Source: an uncultured Pelagibacteraceae bacterium (lineage in GTDB: Bacteria > Pseudomonadota > Alphaproteobacteria > Pelagibacterales > Pelagibacteraceae). From it: a stretch of DNA of 42,644 nucleotides. Positions 20,601 through 29,988 of this stretch are shown in pieces. Both the position numbers and the translations under genes were made by a program. The DNA is taken from NCBI GenBank assembly GCA_902571925.1, contig CACGDW010000006.1, positions 1 through 42,644 on the forward strand, in the 5' to 3' direction. The notes beneath the pieces were generated by a model. The model did no database searches. It was not told the DNA's origin and was given only the letters and a program-made list of their open reading frames with translations. The first letter of the stretch is position 1. Every line of letters starts with the position of its first letter.

Positions 20601-21453
20601 AATTGCCAAAGATACAAATTTTTTTTTAAAAAAATTCATAAAAAAACAAAATAAATCTGAATTAATTATACCAATGAAATATGGTTTATTTTCAGGAGGA
20701 AAAAAAATAAGATCAAAAATTTTAATTGACGTTGGTTCACTTTTTAAAATAAATTATAGATCATTAGTTATCATAGGTTCAGCTGTTGAATGTATTCATG
20801 CATATTCATTAATTCACGATGATTTGCCGTGTATGGACAATGATGTGATCAGAAGGGGTAAACCTTCAACACATGTCAAATTTGGCGAGTCTACAGCTGT
20901 GCTAGCTGGCAATTCTCTTTTAACAATGGCTTATGAGATTTTAAGCCACAAAGATTTGAATGTTTCAAAAAAAACTAAAATTGATTTAATTAATAAAATT
21001 TCTGAAAGCTCAGGACATCTTGGTATAGCTGGAGGTCAATACTTAGACTTAAGTTTTGAACATAAAAAAATTTCAAAAAAAAGAATTGTTGAAATGGAAA
21101 TAAAAAAGACAGGAAAACTTTTTAGTTTCTGTTGTGCAGCACCTTTAATCATTAAAAAAAGAAATAAAAATGAAATTAAGAAGTTTGAAAATATAGGCGC
21201 TGATATTGGATTGTTATTCCAAGTAGCAGATGATTTGATTGATAATAAAGGAAGTTCATTAGTTGCAGGAAAAAAAACAAGAAAAGACAAAAAAAAAGGC
21301 AAAGCAACTCTAATTAGTTTACTAGGACATAAAAATACTATTAAATACGCTAATCAATTAATTTTTAATATAAATAGTAAATTAAAAAAATATGGTTCAA
21401 TATCAAAAAACTTGTCCGAAACATTACAATATATTTTAAATAGAAATAAATGA
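20581..21453 (+). CDS. ispA: Short-chain polyprenyl diphosphate synthase (farnesyl/geranyl type)
   Basis: 290 residues. The first aspartate-rich motif is DDLPCMD at residues 80-86, the spaced form typical of bacterial FPP synthases, followed by RRGKP. The second is DDLID, here followed by [19 protein letters not shown] near the N terminus is the substrate-binding Gly-Lys-Arg region. It condenses IPP with allylic diphosphates to give FPP or GPP/GGPP for quinones, undecaprenol and, in cells with proteorhodopsin, carotenoid and retinal precursors. It lies between xseB and dxs with overlaps on both sides. Exact chain length cannot be read from sequence. Confidence 0.94.
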   Translation: MKKKLNKIAKDTNFFLKKFIKKQNKSELIIPMKYGLFSGGKKIRSKILIDVGSLFKINYRSLVIIGSAVECIHAYSLIHDDLPCMDNDVIRRGKPSTHVKFGESTAVLAGNSLLTMAYEILSHKDLNVSKKTKIDLINKISESSGHLGIAGGQYLDLSFEHKKISKKRIVEMEIKKTGKLFSFCCAAPLIIKKRNKNEIKKFENIGADIGLLFQVADDLIDNKGSSLVAGKKTRKDKKKGKATLISLLGHKNTIKYANQLIFNINSKLKKYGSISKNLSETLQYILNRNK

Positions 21454-23363
21454 AAAAAGAATACAAATTTTTAGATCAAATAAATTTTCCATCAGATTTA
21501 AAAAAAATTCCTGAGGTTAATTTGCAAAAAGTAGCTGATGAATTAAGAGAAGAAATGATTGATGCTGTCTCTGTTACTGGCGGCCACCTTGGAGCAAGCT
21601 TAGGAGTTGTTGAGTTATCTGTTGCTCTGCACTATATTTTTAATACTCCTAAAGATAAAATTATATGGGATGTAGGTCATCAATGCTATCCTCATAAAAT
21701 TTTGACAGGGAGAAAAGATAGAATAAGAACTTTAAGACAAGGTGGTGGTCTATCTGGTTTTACAAAAAGAAGTGAGAGTGAATATGATACTTTTGGTGCA
21801 GCGCATAGCTCAACATCAATATCTTCTGCTTTAGGAATTGCTGAGGCAAATAAACTATCAAACAAATCTGACAATGTACTAGCAGTAATAGGTGACGGAG
21901 CCATTAGTGCAGGTATGGCTTATGAAGCTATGAACAATGCTGGTGCCTCAAAAACTAAAATGATTGTCATCCTTAATGATAATGATATGTCAATTGCGAG
22001 ACCTGTTGGTGCAATGGGCACATATCTGGCTAAAATTTTTTCTGGAAAGATTTATTTTAGTTTAAGAGAAACTATTAAATTAATCACGTCTGCATTTTCA
22101 AAAAGATTTAGTGCAAAAGCTGGTAAAGCTGAGGATTTGTTAAGATCAGCTGTAACAGGTGGAACCTTATTTAGCTCTCTTGGATTTTATTATATCGGCC
22201 CTATTGATGGACATGATTTAAGTTCTTTAATTCCAATCTTAAAGAATGCGAGAGACTCAAAACATCAAGGACCAATTCTAATTCATATTAAAACTAAAAA
22301 AGGCAAAGGTTATTTATATGCAGAAAAAGCAAAAGATAATTACCATGGAGTGTCAAAATTTAATGTAAAAACTGGTGAGCAATCTAAAGGATCTAGTAAA
22401 TTACCATCTTATACAAAAGTATTTGCCAATACTTTGATTCAACATGCTAAAAAAGATAGTAAAATAGTTGCTATTACCGCAGCAATGCCAGATGGAACAG
22501 GTCTTGATCTTTTCAAAAAAGAATTTCCAGAAAGAACTTTTGATGTTGGTATTGCTGAACAGCATGCTGTTACATTTGCTGCAGGCCTAGCAACTGAAAA
22601 CTATAAACCTTATGCAACTATCTATTCTACATTTCTTCAGAGAGCTTATGATCAAGTAGTTCATGATGTAGCAATTCAGTGTTTACCAGTCAGATTCGCA
22701 ATAGATAGAGCAGGACTAGTTGGTGCTGATGGACCTACTCATGCTGGAAGTTTTGACATAACCTATTTATCAACATTACCAAATTTTGTAGTAATGGCTG
22801 CTAGCGATGAAGCTGACTTAGTGAGAATGATTAATACCTCAACAGAAATTAATGATAGACCTTGTGCATTTAGATACCCTAGAGGAACTGGAATAGGTGC
22901 TATCTTACCCTCGATTGAAGAAAAGATAGAGATAGGAAAATCTAGAATCATTAAAGAAGGAAAAAAATTAGCTGTTCTAAATTTTGGAGCAAGATTAAAC
23001 GAAACAATAAAAGCAGCAGAAAACTTGAAAAAAAAAGGAGTTGATATAACAATAGTAGATGCAAGATTTGCAAAACCTTTAGATAAAAATCTAATTTGGC
23101 AATTAGCTACTACTCATGAAGCAATTATCACTATTGAAGAAGGATCTATAGGTGGTTTTGGATCACATGTGGTTGATTTTTTATCAAAAAAAGGGTTGTT
23201 GGATAATAGTTTAAAATTTAGATCTTTGAAGCTTCCAGACATTTTCATTGATCAGGACACACCTGAGAACATGTATAAAGTTGCAAATCTAGACTCTATA
23301 TCAATTGAGGAAAAAGTTTTGGATGTTTTAAATTCAAATATTGTTTTGCAAAAACAAAAATAA
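21450..23363 (+). CDS. dxs: 1-deoxy-D-xylulose-5-phosphate synthase
   Basis: 637 residues, full length. The transketolase-like TPP domain shows [16 protein letters not shown], the GDG...N metal site in [20 protein letters not shown], and the pyrimidine domain with [15 protein letters not shown] (catalytic Glu) and [15 protein letters not shown]. It condenses pyruvate and glyceraldehyde-3-phosphate, the first step of the MEP isoprenoid pathway. The ATG overlaps the ispA stop by 4 bases (ATGA), so precursor and prenyl-chain synthesis are coupled. It is convergent with aroC, 5 bases apart, with no terminator visible. Confidence 0.98.
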   Translation: MKKEYKFLDQINFPSDLKKIPEVNLQKVADELREEMIDAVSVTGGHLGASLGVVELSVALHYIFNTPKDKIIWDVGHQCYPHKILTGRKDRIRTLRQGGGLSGFTKRSESEYDTFGAAHSSTSISSALGIAEANKLSNKSDNVLAVIGDGAISAGMAYEAMNNAGASKTKMIVILNDNDMSIARPVGAMGTYLAKIFSGKIYFSLRETIKLITSAFSKRFSAKAGKAEDLLRSAVTGGTLFSSLGFYYIGPIDGHDLSSLIPILKNARDSKHQGPILIHIKTKKGKGYLYAEKAKDNYHGVSKFNVKTGEQSKGSSKLPSYTKVFANTLIQHAKKDSKIVAITAAMPDGTGLDLFKKEFPERTFDVGIAEQHAVTFAAGLATENYKPYATIYSTFLQRAYDQVVHDVAIQCLPVRFAIDRAGLVGADGPTHAGSFDITYLSTLPNFVVMAASDEADLVRMINTSTEINDRPCAFRYPRGTGIGAILPSIEEKIEIGKSRIIKEGKKLAVLNFGARLNETIKAAENLKKKGVDITIVDARFAKPLDKNLIWQLATTHEAIITIEEGSIGGFGSHVVDFLSKKGLLDNSLKFRSLKLPDIFIDQDTPENMYKVANLDSISIEEKVLDVLNSNIVLQKQK

Positions 23364-23368
23364 TTATA

Positions 23369-24451
23369 TTAACCACACTGCGCTTTGTTCATCAGATAGT
23401 GATCTAGTAAAACACACGAAAGCATAGCTTCTCCAACTGGTACAGCTCTTATTCCTACACACGGATCATGTCTTCCTTTTACAGAGATAGATGTGTTCTT
23501 TCCAAATTTGTTAATTGTTTTTCTACTTTTTAAAATTGAAGAAGTGGGTTTAACAGCAAATGATACAATTATTTCCTGTCCTGATGAAATACCACCAAGT
23601 ATTCCACCAGCATTGTTTGAAGCAAATTTCATTTTCATTTTTTTTTGTGAAATTTCATCTGAATTCTCCTCTCCAGATAACTGAGCTGAATTCATTCCAG
23701 AACCGATATTTACACCTTTAACTGCATTGATACTCATCATTGCAGACGCAATATCAGAATCTAATTTTGAGTAAATTGGTGCCCCTAATCCTGCTGGAAC
23801 TCCACTCGCTCTTACTTCAATTATTGCGCCACAAGAAGATCCAGCTTTTCTTATACTTAATAAATATTTTTCCCAAATTTTTAACATTGATTTATCTGGA
23901 CAAAAAAATGGATTTTTGTAAATTATTTTATCATTCCATTTTGAAGTATCACATCCAAGAATACCAAGTTGAGTAACAGCAGCAGAAATTTTAAATTTTT
24001 TACCTAATTTTTTTTCTAGAACTTTTTTAGCTATTGCACCTGCCGCAACCCTTGTAGCTGTTTCTCTGGCAGAGGATCTTCCTCCTCCTCTATGGTCTCT
24101 AATTCCATATTTTTTAAAATAGGTGAAGTCAGCATGACCAGGTCTAAATTTATTTTTGATATCTTTATAATCTTTTGACCTCATATCTTCATTATAAATT
24201 ATTAGGGATATTGGCGTACCAGTTGTCTTGCCCTCAAAAACCCCAGACAAGATTTGAACTTTATCACTTTCTTTTCTTTGAGTTGTAAATTTTGACTGGC
24301 CAGGTTTCCTTTTATCTAATTCCTTTTGAATATCTTGTTCTTTCAGTTGAATTAATGGAGGACAACCATCAATTATACAGCCAATAGCAGGACCATGGGA
24401 CTCTCCCCATGTAGTGAAACGAAAAAACTTTCCAAAAGTATTAAATGACAT
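23369..24451 (-). CDS. aroC: Chorismate synthase
   Basis: 360 residues, standard length. Family motifs include [20 protein letters not shown] at the N terminus, [38 protein letters not shown], and [17 protein letters not shown] near the C terminus. The FMN-dependent enzyme converts EPSP to chorismate for aromatic amino acids, folate and quinones. Its start lies only 33 bases from the divergent pdxH start, so the two promoters must overlap or extend into each other's coding region. Confidence 0.98.
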   Translation of the reverse strand: MSFNTFGKFFRFTTWGESHGPAIGCIIDGCPPLIQLKEQDIQKELDKRKPGQSKFTTQRKESDKVQILSGVFEGKTTGTPISLIIYNEDMRSKDYKDIKNKFRPGHADFTYFKKYGIRDHRGGGRSSARETATRVAAGAIAKKVLEKKLGKKFKISAAVTQLGILGCDTSKWNDKIIYKNPFFCPDKSMLKIWEKYLLSIRKAGSSCGAIIEVRASGVPAGLGAPIYSKLDSDIASAMMSINAVKGVNIGSGMNSAQLSGEENSDEISQKKMKMKFASNNAGGILGGISSGQEIIVSFAVKPTSSILKSRKTINKFGKNTSISVKGRHDPCVGIRAVPVGEAMLSCVLLDHYLMNKAQCG

Positions 24452-24484
24452 TATCTATATTATATAGTTTATTTTGTTAAAATT

Positions 24485-25111
24485 ATGAATCAAAAAAACC
24501 CATTAGGGCTCAATAAGTGCTTTTTAGATCTTGATGATCCATTTCAATTATTTGAAAGATGGTTTGCTGATGCAAAAAGTAAAGAAATAAATGATCCTAA
24601 TGCTCTAGCCCTAGGAACAGCCAATAAAGAGGGAATTCCATCTGTTAGAATGGTACTTCTTAAAGGTTTTGATCAAAATGGATTTATTTTTTATACAAAT
24701 TTAAATAGCCAAAAAGGAAAAGAATTAAAAGAAAATCCTAACGCCTCAATGTGTTTCCATTGGAAAAGTCTACTAAGACAAATAAGAATTGTTGGAACTC
24801 TACAACTTGTAGAAAAAAAAACTGCTGATGACTATTATAATACGAGAGCCTATGAGAGTAGAATAGGAGCGTGGGCCTCTAAACAAAGTAGTATCTTAAA
24901 AAATAGAGATGAACTTTTAAAAGCTTTAGAGGACTTTAAAAAAAAATATAATGATAAGGATAACGTACCAAGGCCAGATTATTGGTCTGGATGGAATCTT
25001 AAACCAACAAGTATTGAATTTTGGTTAGATGGAGAAAATAGAATACACGAAAGATTAAAATATATTTTAACAAAAGATAATACTTGGGTGAAAAATATCT
25101 TGAGCCCTTAA
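24485..25111 (+). CDS. pdxH: Pyridoxamine/pyridoxine 5'-phosphate oxidase
   Basis: 208 residues. FMN-binding residues occur in GIPSVRMVLLKGFDQNG and FYTNLNSQKGKELKENP. The C-terminal PNPOx segment PRPDYWSGWNLKPTSIEFW, the R-x-H element ENRIHERLKY and the intact substrate-site ESRIGAWASKQSS identify the family. It makes pyridoxal phosphate, the B6 cofactor, from PNP or PMP. It stands alone between divergent aroC and convergent ispB, overlapping the ispB end by 4 bases. Confidence 0.97.
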   Translation: MNQKNPLGLNKCFLDLDDPFQLFERWFADAKSKEINDPNALALGTANKEGIPSVRMVLLKGFDQNGFIFYTNLNSQKGKELKENPNASMCFHWKSLLRQIRIVGTLQLVEKKTADDYYNTRAYESRIGAWASKQSSILKNRDELLKALEDFKKKYNDKDNVPRPDYWSGWNLKPTSIEFWLDGENRIHERLKYILTKDNTWVKNILSP

Positions 25112-26121
25112 AAGTTTCTACTTAAACTAAATGAGGTTAAATTCTCAAGAATACTCTTTTCTTCACTATTACTAAACACCGACAAAGAGTTAGAGGCCAA
25201 GTTTATATAATGCTCAGCTTTTTGATAACACGCTTTAATTATTTCATATTTTTTGATCAAAGATAAAGAATATTCTAAATCATTACCATTCCTTATACTT
25301 TTTGAAAAAATCTCTTTAAGTCTCTTTTTTTCTTTATCATCTGCTTTTTGAAATAATAAAATTATAGGTAAAGTAATTTTACCTTCATAAAAATCTTGTC
25401 CAATTTTTTTTCCAAACAATTTAAGTTCTGAGTTGTAATCTAAAGTGTCGTCAGCAATTTGAAAAGTTAATCCAAGATTTCTTCCATAAAATTCTAAAGC
25501 TTCTTTTTCTTTAGAATTCATGTCAGATAAAATTGCTCCAACTTTTGTTGCTGCAGCAAATAACTCTGCTGTTTTTGCAGATATAATTTTAAGATATGTT
25601 TCTTCTAGCATGTCAACTTCACCCTGGTGTTGAAGCTGTAAAATTTCTCCTTGAGCAATTTTTGATGATGTAGATGATAGTAATTTTAAAACCTCTATGT
25701 TCCCATCCTCTACCATCATTTCAAAACATCTACTTAGTAAATAATCTCCAATTAATATAGATGAATGATTATTCCAAATACTGTTAAGAGTTTTTTTTCC
25801 TCTTCTTACTGAACCGTTATCTATAACATCGTCATGCATTAAAGTAGCAGCATGAATCAATTCTACACAAGCTGCTAGATTTATATCCCTTGTACCTTTG
25901 GAGTAACCACATATTTTGGCCGATCCTAATGTTAATAAAGCTCTAAGCCTTTTACCACCAGTATCAAGATGGTAGTCTGTCATTTTTTTGACCAACTCAA
26001 CGTCACTTATAAGTTTTGATTTAATCTTTTCTTCTACTAGTAATAATTTATCTTCAACAGAATCTTTTAGTTGAAAATATGAGTTATTAATTTTGTTTTT
26101 TAGTTGAATTACTGTTCCCAT
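25108..26121 (-). CDS. ispB: Long-chain all-trans polyprenyl diphosphate synthase (quinone side chain)
   Basis: 337 residues. The first aspartate-rich motif is HDDVID (Asp97, Asp98, Asp101) followed by GSVRRGKKTLN; the second is ADDTLDYNSELKLFGK. GGKRLRALLTL is the IPP-binding stretch. Motif spacing and length fit octaprenyl or longer synthases that build the ubiquinone side chain, distinct from the short-chain ispA product encoded 5 kb away. Product length (C40 or C50) cannot be told by eye. It is divergent from the S49 peptidase gene with a 115-base gap. Confidence 0.93.
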   Translation of the reverse strand: MGTVIQLKNKINNSYFQLKDSVEDKLLLVEEKIKSKLISDVELVKKMTDYHLDTGGKRLRALLTLGSAKICGYSKGTRDINLAACVELIHAATLMHDDVIDNGSVRRGKKTLNSIWNNHSSILIGDYLLSRCFEMMVEDGNIEVLKLLSSTSSKIAQGEILQLQHQGEVDMLEETYLKIISAKTAELFAAATKVGAILSDMNSKEKEALEFYGRNLGLTFQIADDTLDYNSELKLFGKKIGQDFYEGKITLPIILLFQKADDKEKKRLKEIFSKSIRNGNDLEYSLSLIKKYEIIKACYQKAEHYINLASNSLSVFSNSEEKSILENLTSFSLSRNF

Positions 26122-26168
26122 TTAAGGGAACAAACTAGTATAATAACTTTATTTTTATTACTTATCAA

Positions 26169-26196
26169 TTGACGCACCCAAATGTTCAATTATAAG
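26169..26196 (+). promoter_or_regulatory. Candidate sigma-70 promoter for the S49 peptidase-glyQS-ppdK unit
   Basis: TTGACG (26169-26174) and TATAAG (26191-26196) are separated by 16 bases, one of the better -35/-10 pairs in the window. It lies in the 115-base divergent gap between ispB and the peptidase gene. Transcription would begin near 26203, about 34 bases before the ATG at 26237. The four downstream genes overlap or nearly abut, so this may drive all of them. Confidence 0.5.
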
Positions 26197-26236
26197 GTGT
26201 CTTTATATTCATTAAAAAATTCTATAAAGATTAAAA

Positions 26237-27043
26237 ATGTTCTCTTTATTTAAAAAGAAAAAAATTGTTCCCCATATTAAATTAAGCGGGGTAATAGGAA
26301 ATGTGGGAAAATTTAAGCAAGGTATAGATTTTTCTGGTCAGGAAGATATTATTTTAAAGGCATTTTCGCTTAAAAAGGCAACTTGTGTTGCAATTACAAT
26401 AAATTCTCCCGGTGGTTCTCCAGTTCAATCTCATCTTATTTATAATTTTATTAGACAACAGGCAAAAAAAAATAAAAAAAAAGTAATAATTTTTGCTGAA
26501 GATGTTGCAGCTTCAGGTGGTTATCTAATTGCATGTGCTGGTGATGAGATATATGCAAACTCAAGTTCAATAATAGGTTCGATTGGAGTGATATACTCTT
26601 CTTTTGGTTTTACTGAATTAATAAAAAAAATTGGAGTAGAGAGAAGAGTTCATACTGCTGGCAAAAATAAAAGTACTCTAGATCCTTTTCTTGAAGAAAA
26701 AAAAGAAGACATAGAAAGGCTTAAAAATATACAGTTAGACTTACATAAAAATTTTATAAATGTAGTAGAGACGAGTCGTGGAATAAAACTTAAAAAAAAT
26801 GAAGTGGAATTGTTTTCTGGAGAATTTTGGTCTGGAACTAAAGCCAAAGATTTAGGTCTTATAGATGAAATTGGAGATGCCAATCAAGTATTAAAAGAAA
26901 AATTTGGTGAAGACGTAGTGATTAAAAAGTTTGAGAAATCTAAAGGATGGTTAAGCAAAAAATTATCATCTTCTAACGATCATTTAGACCAGTTTGCAAA
27001 TATATTGGATGAAAAATCTGTTTGGCAGAGATATGGCCTCTAA
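26237..27043 (+). CDS. S49 family serine peptidase (SppA/SohB-like), apparently without membrane anchor
   Basis: 268 residues. The S49 core has [11 protein letters not shown], then [20 protein letters not shown] with the nucleophile Ser93, and [15 protein letters not shown]. Lys145 in [10 protein letters not shown] lies 52 residues after the serine, the Ser-Lys dyad spacing known from SohB. E. coli SppA and SohB have an N-terminal transmembrane helix; here the N terminus is [21 protein letters not shown], basic and not hydrophobic, so the protein may be cytoplasmic or peripheral. S49 enzymes degrade signal peptides or membrane fragments. It overlaps the proposed glyQ start by 11 bases. Confidence 0.88.
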   Translation: MFSLFKKKKIVPHIKLSGVIGNVGKFKQGIDFSGQEDIILKAFSLKKATCVAITINSPGGSPVQSHLIYNFIRQQAKKNKKKVIIFAEDVAASGGYLIACAGDEIYANSSSIIGSIGVIYSSFGFTELIKKIGVERRVHTAGKNKSTLDPFLEEKKEDIERLKNIQLDLHKNFINVVETSRGIKLKKNEVELFSGEFWSGTKAKDLGLIDEIGDANQVLKEKFGEDVVIKKFEKSKGWLSKKLSSSNDHLDQFANILDEKSVWQRYGL

Positions 27044-27914
27044 AACTAATAAAAAAAAACAAAAGTTCCAAACTTTTCAAGATACAATTTTAAACTTGCA
27101 AAAATTCTGGAGTAAACACGGTTGTATCATTTTACAGCCTTACGATATGGAAGTTGGAGCTGGAACATTTCATCCTGCTACCACACTTAGATCTTTAGGT
27201 CCTAAGCCTTGGAAAGCAGCTTATGTGCAACCCTCCAGAAGGCCAACTGATGGAAGATATGGAGACAATCCAAATAGACTTCAGCATTATTATCAGTTTC
27301 AAGTAATTGTAAAACCGTCTCCTTCAAATATTAAAAAACTTTATTTAAATAGTTTATCTACAATAGGTATTGATCATAAAGATCATGATATTAGATTTGT
27401 CGAAGATGATTGGGAAAGTCCAACTTTAGGGGCCGCAGGACTAGGATGGGAAGTTTGGTGCGATGGTATGGAAATAACTCAATTTACGTATTTTCAACAA
27501 ATGGCTGGTTTTGAATGCAAACCTATTTCAGTAGAAATAACCTATGGCTTAGAAAGAATTTGTATGTTCACACAACAGAAAAAAGATGTATATGATTTAA
27601 TTTGGAACAATGAAGATATTAAATATCGTGAAGTCTTTCATCAATCTGAAAAGGAATTTTCTGCATATAATTTTGAACATGCAAATATAGAAAACCTATT
27701 TACGATGTTTAAAATGTTTGAGGTTGAGGCAAAATCATTAGTTGAAAAAAAAATATCTTTACCAGCATATGATCAATGCTTAAAAGCTAGTCATGTTTTC
27801 AACGTTCTAGATGCTCGAGGGGCTATCAGTGTTGCTCAAAGAGCAGAATATATTGGAAGAATAAGAGAAATTACTAAGTCGGCTGCTTCAATCTGGATTG
27901 ATTCCCAATTATAA
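27033..27914 (+). CDS. glyQ: Glycyl-tRNA synthetase alpha subunit
   Basis: 293 residues from the chosen ATG. Hallmarks are [58 protein letters not shown] (class II aminoacyl-adenylation site), [20 protein letters not shown] and YGLERICM. The alpha subunit activates glycine in the alpha2-beta2 bacterial enzyme. The frame is open to an ATG at 26994, but starting at 27033 (MASKTNKKK) gives the usual length and reduces overlap with the peptidase gene to 11 bases. glyS follows after one base. Confidence 0.96.
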   Translation: MASKTNKKKQKFQTFQDTILNLQKFWSKHGCIILQPYDMEVGAGTFHPATTLRSLGPKPWKAAYVQPSRRPTDGRYGDNPNRLQHYYQFQVIVKPSPSNIKKLYLNSLSTIGIDHKDHDIRFVEDDWESPTLGAAGLGWEVWCDGMEITQFTYFQQMAGFECKPISVEITYGLERICMFTQQKKDVYDLIWNNEDIKYREVFHQSEKEFSAYNFEHANIENLFTMFKMFEVEAKSLVEKKISLPAYDQCLKASHVFNVLDARGAISVAQRAEYIGRIREITKSAASIWIDSQL

Positions 27915-27915
27915 A

Positions 27916-29988
27916 ATGGCAGAATTTTTTATAGAGTTATTTAGTGAGGAAATTCCTGCAAGACTTCAAAAAAATTTACGTGAAGGACTTTTAGACGAAT
28001 TTCAGAAATTTTTTTTAAAAAATCAAATTAAATCTAAAAAAAATTTTTCATTTTCTACACCTAATAGATTGATTATAGTTTTTGAAGGTTTAGACAAAGA
28101 ACTAAAAACTTCATCTAAAGAGATAAAAGGACCTAAAATTGGAGCTCCTGATCAAGCACTAGAGGGATTTGTAAGATCAAATAAAATAGAAAAAAAAGAT
28201 TTGTTTGAAAAAAAAACTGAAAAAGGTAATTTTTATTTTTTCAAATCAAAATCAAAAATATTTAAGACACAAGATTTATTATCAGAAAATATTCCAAAAT
28301 TATTGGACGGCCATAAGTGGAAAAAATCTATGAAATGGGGAGAATTTGATCTTAGTTGGGGAAGACCATTAAAGTCTATTTTATCAGTATTTGATAAGAA
28401 GACTATTAATTTTAGTTTTCATCAAATTACTTCCTGTAATTCAACTTATATAGACAGCAATTTAGAGGATAGAAAAAAAACTTTTACCGACTTTAAATCA
28501 TATCAGAAATATTTCAAAAATCAGGGGGTAATTGTTGATCAAAATAAAAGAAAGGAATTTATCAATAAAGAGTTTTCAAAAATATTGAATAAAAAAAACC
28601 AAACAACTAACAATAATCCTAAATTACTAGATGAAGTGGTAGACCTAGTAGATAATCCAAATATTTTATTATGTAATTTTAATAAAAAATTTTTATCCAT
28701 TCCGAAAGAAATTTTAACTTTAACTATGCAATTTCATCAAAAATATTTTCCTATTTTTAATGATAAAAAAGAAATTACTAATGAATTTCTTATTGTTGCA
28801 AATAAAAAAGATCGAAAAGGATTAATTAAAATTGGCAATGAAAGAGTTATCGAAGCAAGGCTCAATGATGCAGAGTTTTTTTGGAAGAAAGATAGGACTC
28901 AAAACTTAGTAAAAAAAGTATCAGAACTAAAATCTATAAATTTTTTTAAAGGATTGGGAACCTATTTTGATAAAGCACAAAGATTGAGAAAATTAGGTGG
29001 AATAATTTCTGATGAATTATTAATAAGTAAAGAAAAAGTTGAATTGCTAGCATCAATTTGTAAAACAGATCTGACTTCAGACTTAGTTGGAGAATTTCCA
29101 GAGCTTCAAGGAATTATGGGTGGGTATTTCTCATCTTACCAAGGTTTTGATAGTGATATCTCATCTGCAATAGCTGAACAGTATTTACCTATTGGTCTAG
29201 AAACCAAAGTACCTAAAAAACCTTTTAGTATTGTTTTATCTATTTCAGATAAAATTGACACTTTAGTAGGTTTTTTTGGTATTAACGAAAAACCCTCAAG
29301 TTCAAAAGATCCATTTGCACTTAGAAGAATAGGCCTTGGTATTATAAGAATAATAATTGAAAATAAAAAAGACCTAAGAGTAAAAGATTTATTAAGTTAC
29401 TCATCAAATTTATTTAAGAATCAGGGACACGAAATGATTAATCAGGATTTAGAAAAAGAGCTAACAATTTTTTTGAAAGACAGATTTAAATATTATTTAA
29501 AAGAAAAACAAATTCGTTTTGATATAATCGATGCGTCTATCTCATCTTTTTCTACTAATAAATTATTTTCATCATTTGAAAAGGCTAAAAAACTGAACAA
29601 TATTATAAACAATCAAAAGGGTCTAGATATAATATCCAGCTACAAAAGGGCATCTAATATATTAAATAATGAAATAACAAATAATGATATCGAGATAACA
29701 AATACAACTGACCCTGGTATTTTTAAAAGTGATTTTGAGAAAAATTTATATAAAAAAATTAATGAAATTAAAAAATATTATTCAAATATAAACGATGATG
29801 AGAATTTTGAGGAATCACTATCTATTTTAGCAGGAGCCAAGAAGGAAATTTTCGAATTTTTTGACAATGTAAAAGTAAATGAAGAAAATGAAAGTATGAG
29901 AAAAAACAGATTGGAACTTATCAATATGTTATGTAAAACCTTTCAAAATTTTATAAATTTTCAATTACTAAAAACAAATAATGACTAA
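27916..29988 (+). CDS. glyS: Glycyl-tRNA synthetase beta subunit
   Basis: 690 residues from the ATG that encodes MAEFFIELFSEEIPAR, the canonical GlyS N terminus; a start at 27898 would overlap glyQ and add six non-conserved residues. Further motifs are KKSMKWGEFDLSWGRPL, LTMQFHQKYFPIF, RLNDAEFFWKKDR, GLGTYFDKAQRLRKL and SSKDPFALRRIGLGIIRII. The beta subunit binds tRNA-Gly and is required for charging. The C-terminal anticodon-binding region is present. Its stop overlaps the ppdK start by 8 bases. The glyQ-glyS-ppdK order is common in alphaproteobacteria. Confidence 0.97.
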   Translation: MAEFFIELFSEEIPARLQKNLREGLLDEFQKFFLKNQIKSKKNFSFSTPNRLIIVFEGLDKELKTSSKEIKGPKIGAPDQALEGFVRSNKIEKKDLFEKKTEKGNFYFFKSKSKIFKTQDLLSENIPKLLDGHKWKKSMKWGEFDLSWGRPLKSILSVFDKKTINFSFHQITSCNSTYIDSNLEDRKKTFTDFKSYQKYFKNQGVIVDQNKRKEFINKEFSKILNKKNQTTNNNPKLLDEVVDLVDNPNILLCNFNKKFLSIPKEILTLTMQFHQKYFPIFNDKKEITNEFLIVANKKDRKGLIKIGNERVIEARLNDAEFFWKKDRTQNLVKKVSELKSINFFKGLGTYFDKAQRLRKLGGIISDELLISKEKVELLASICKTDLTSDLVGEFPELQGIMGGYFSSYQGFDSDISSAIAEQYLPIGLETKVPKKPFSIVLSISDKIDTLVGFFGINEKPSSSKDPFALRRIGLGIIRIIIENKKDLRVKDLLSYSSNLFKNQGHEMINQDLEKELTIFLKDRFKYYLKEKQIRFDIIDASISSFSTNKLFSSFEKAKKLNNIINNQKGLDIISSYKRASNILNNEITNNDIEITNTTDPGIFKSDFEKNLYKKINEIKKYYSNINDDENFEESLSILAGAKKEIFEFFDNVKVNEENESMRKNRLELINMLCKTFQNFINFQLLKTNND

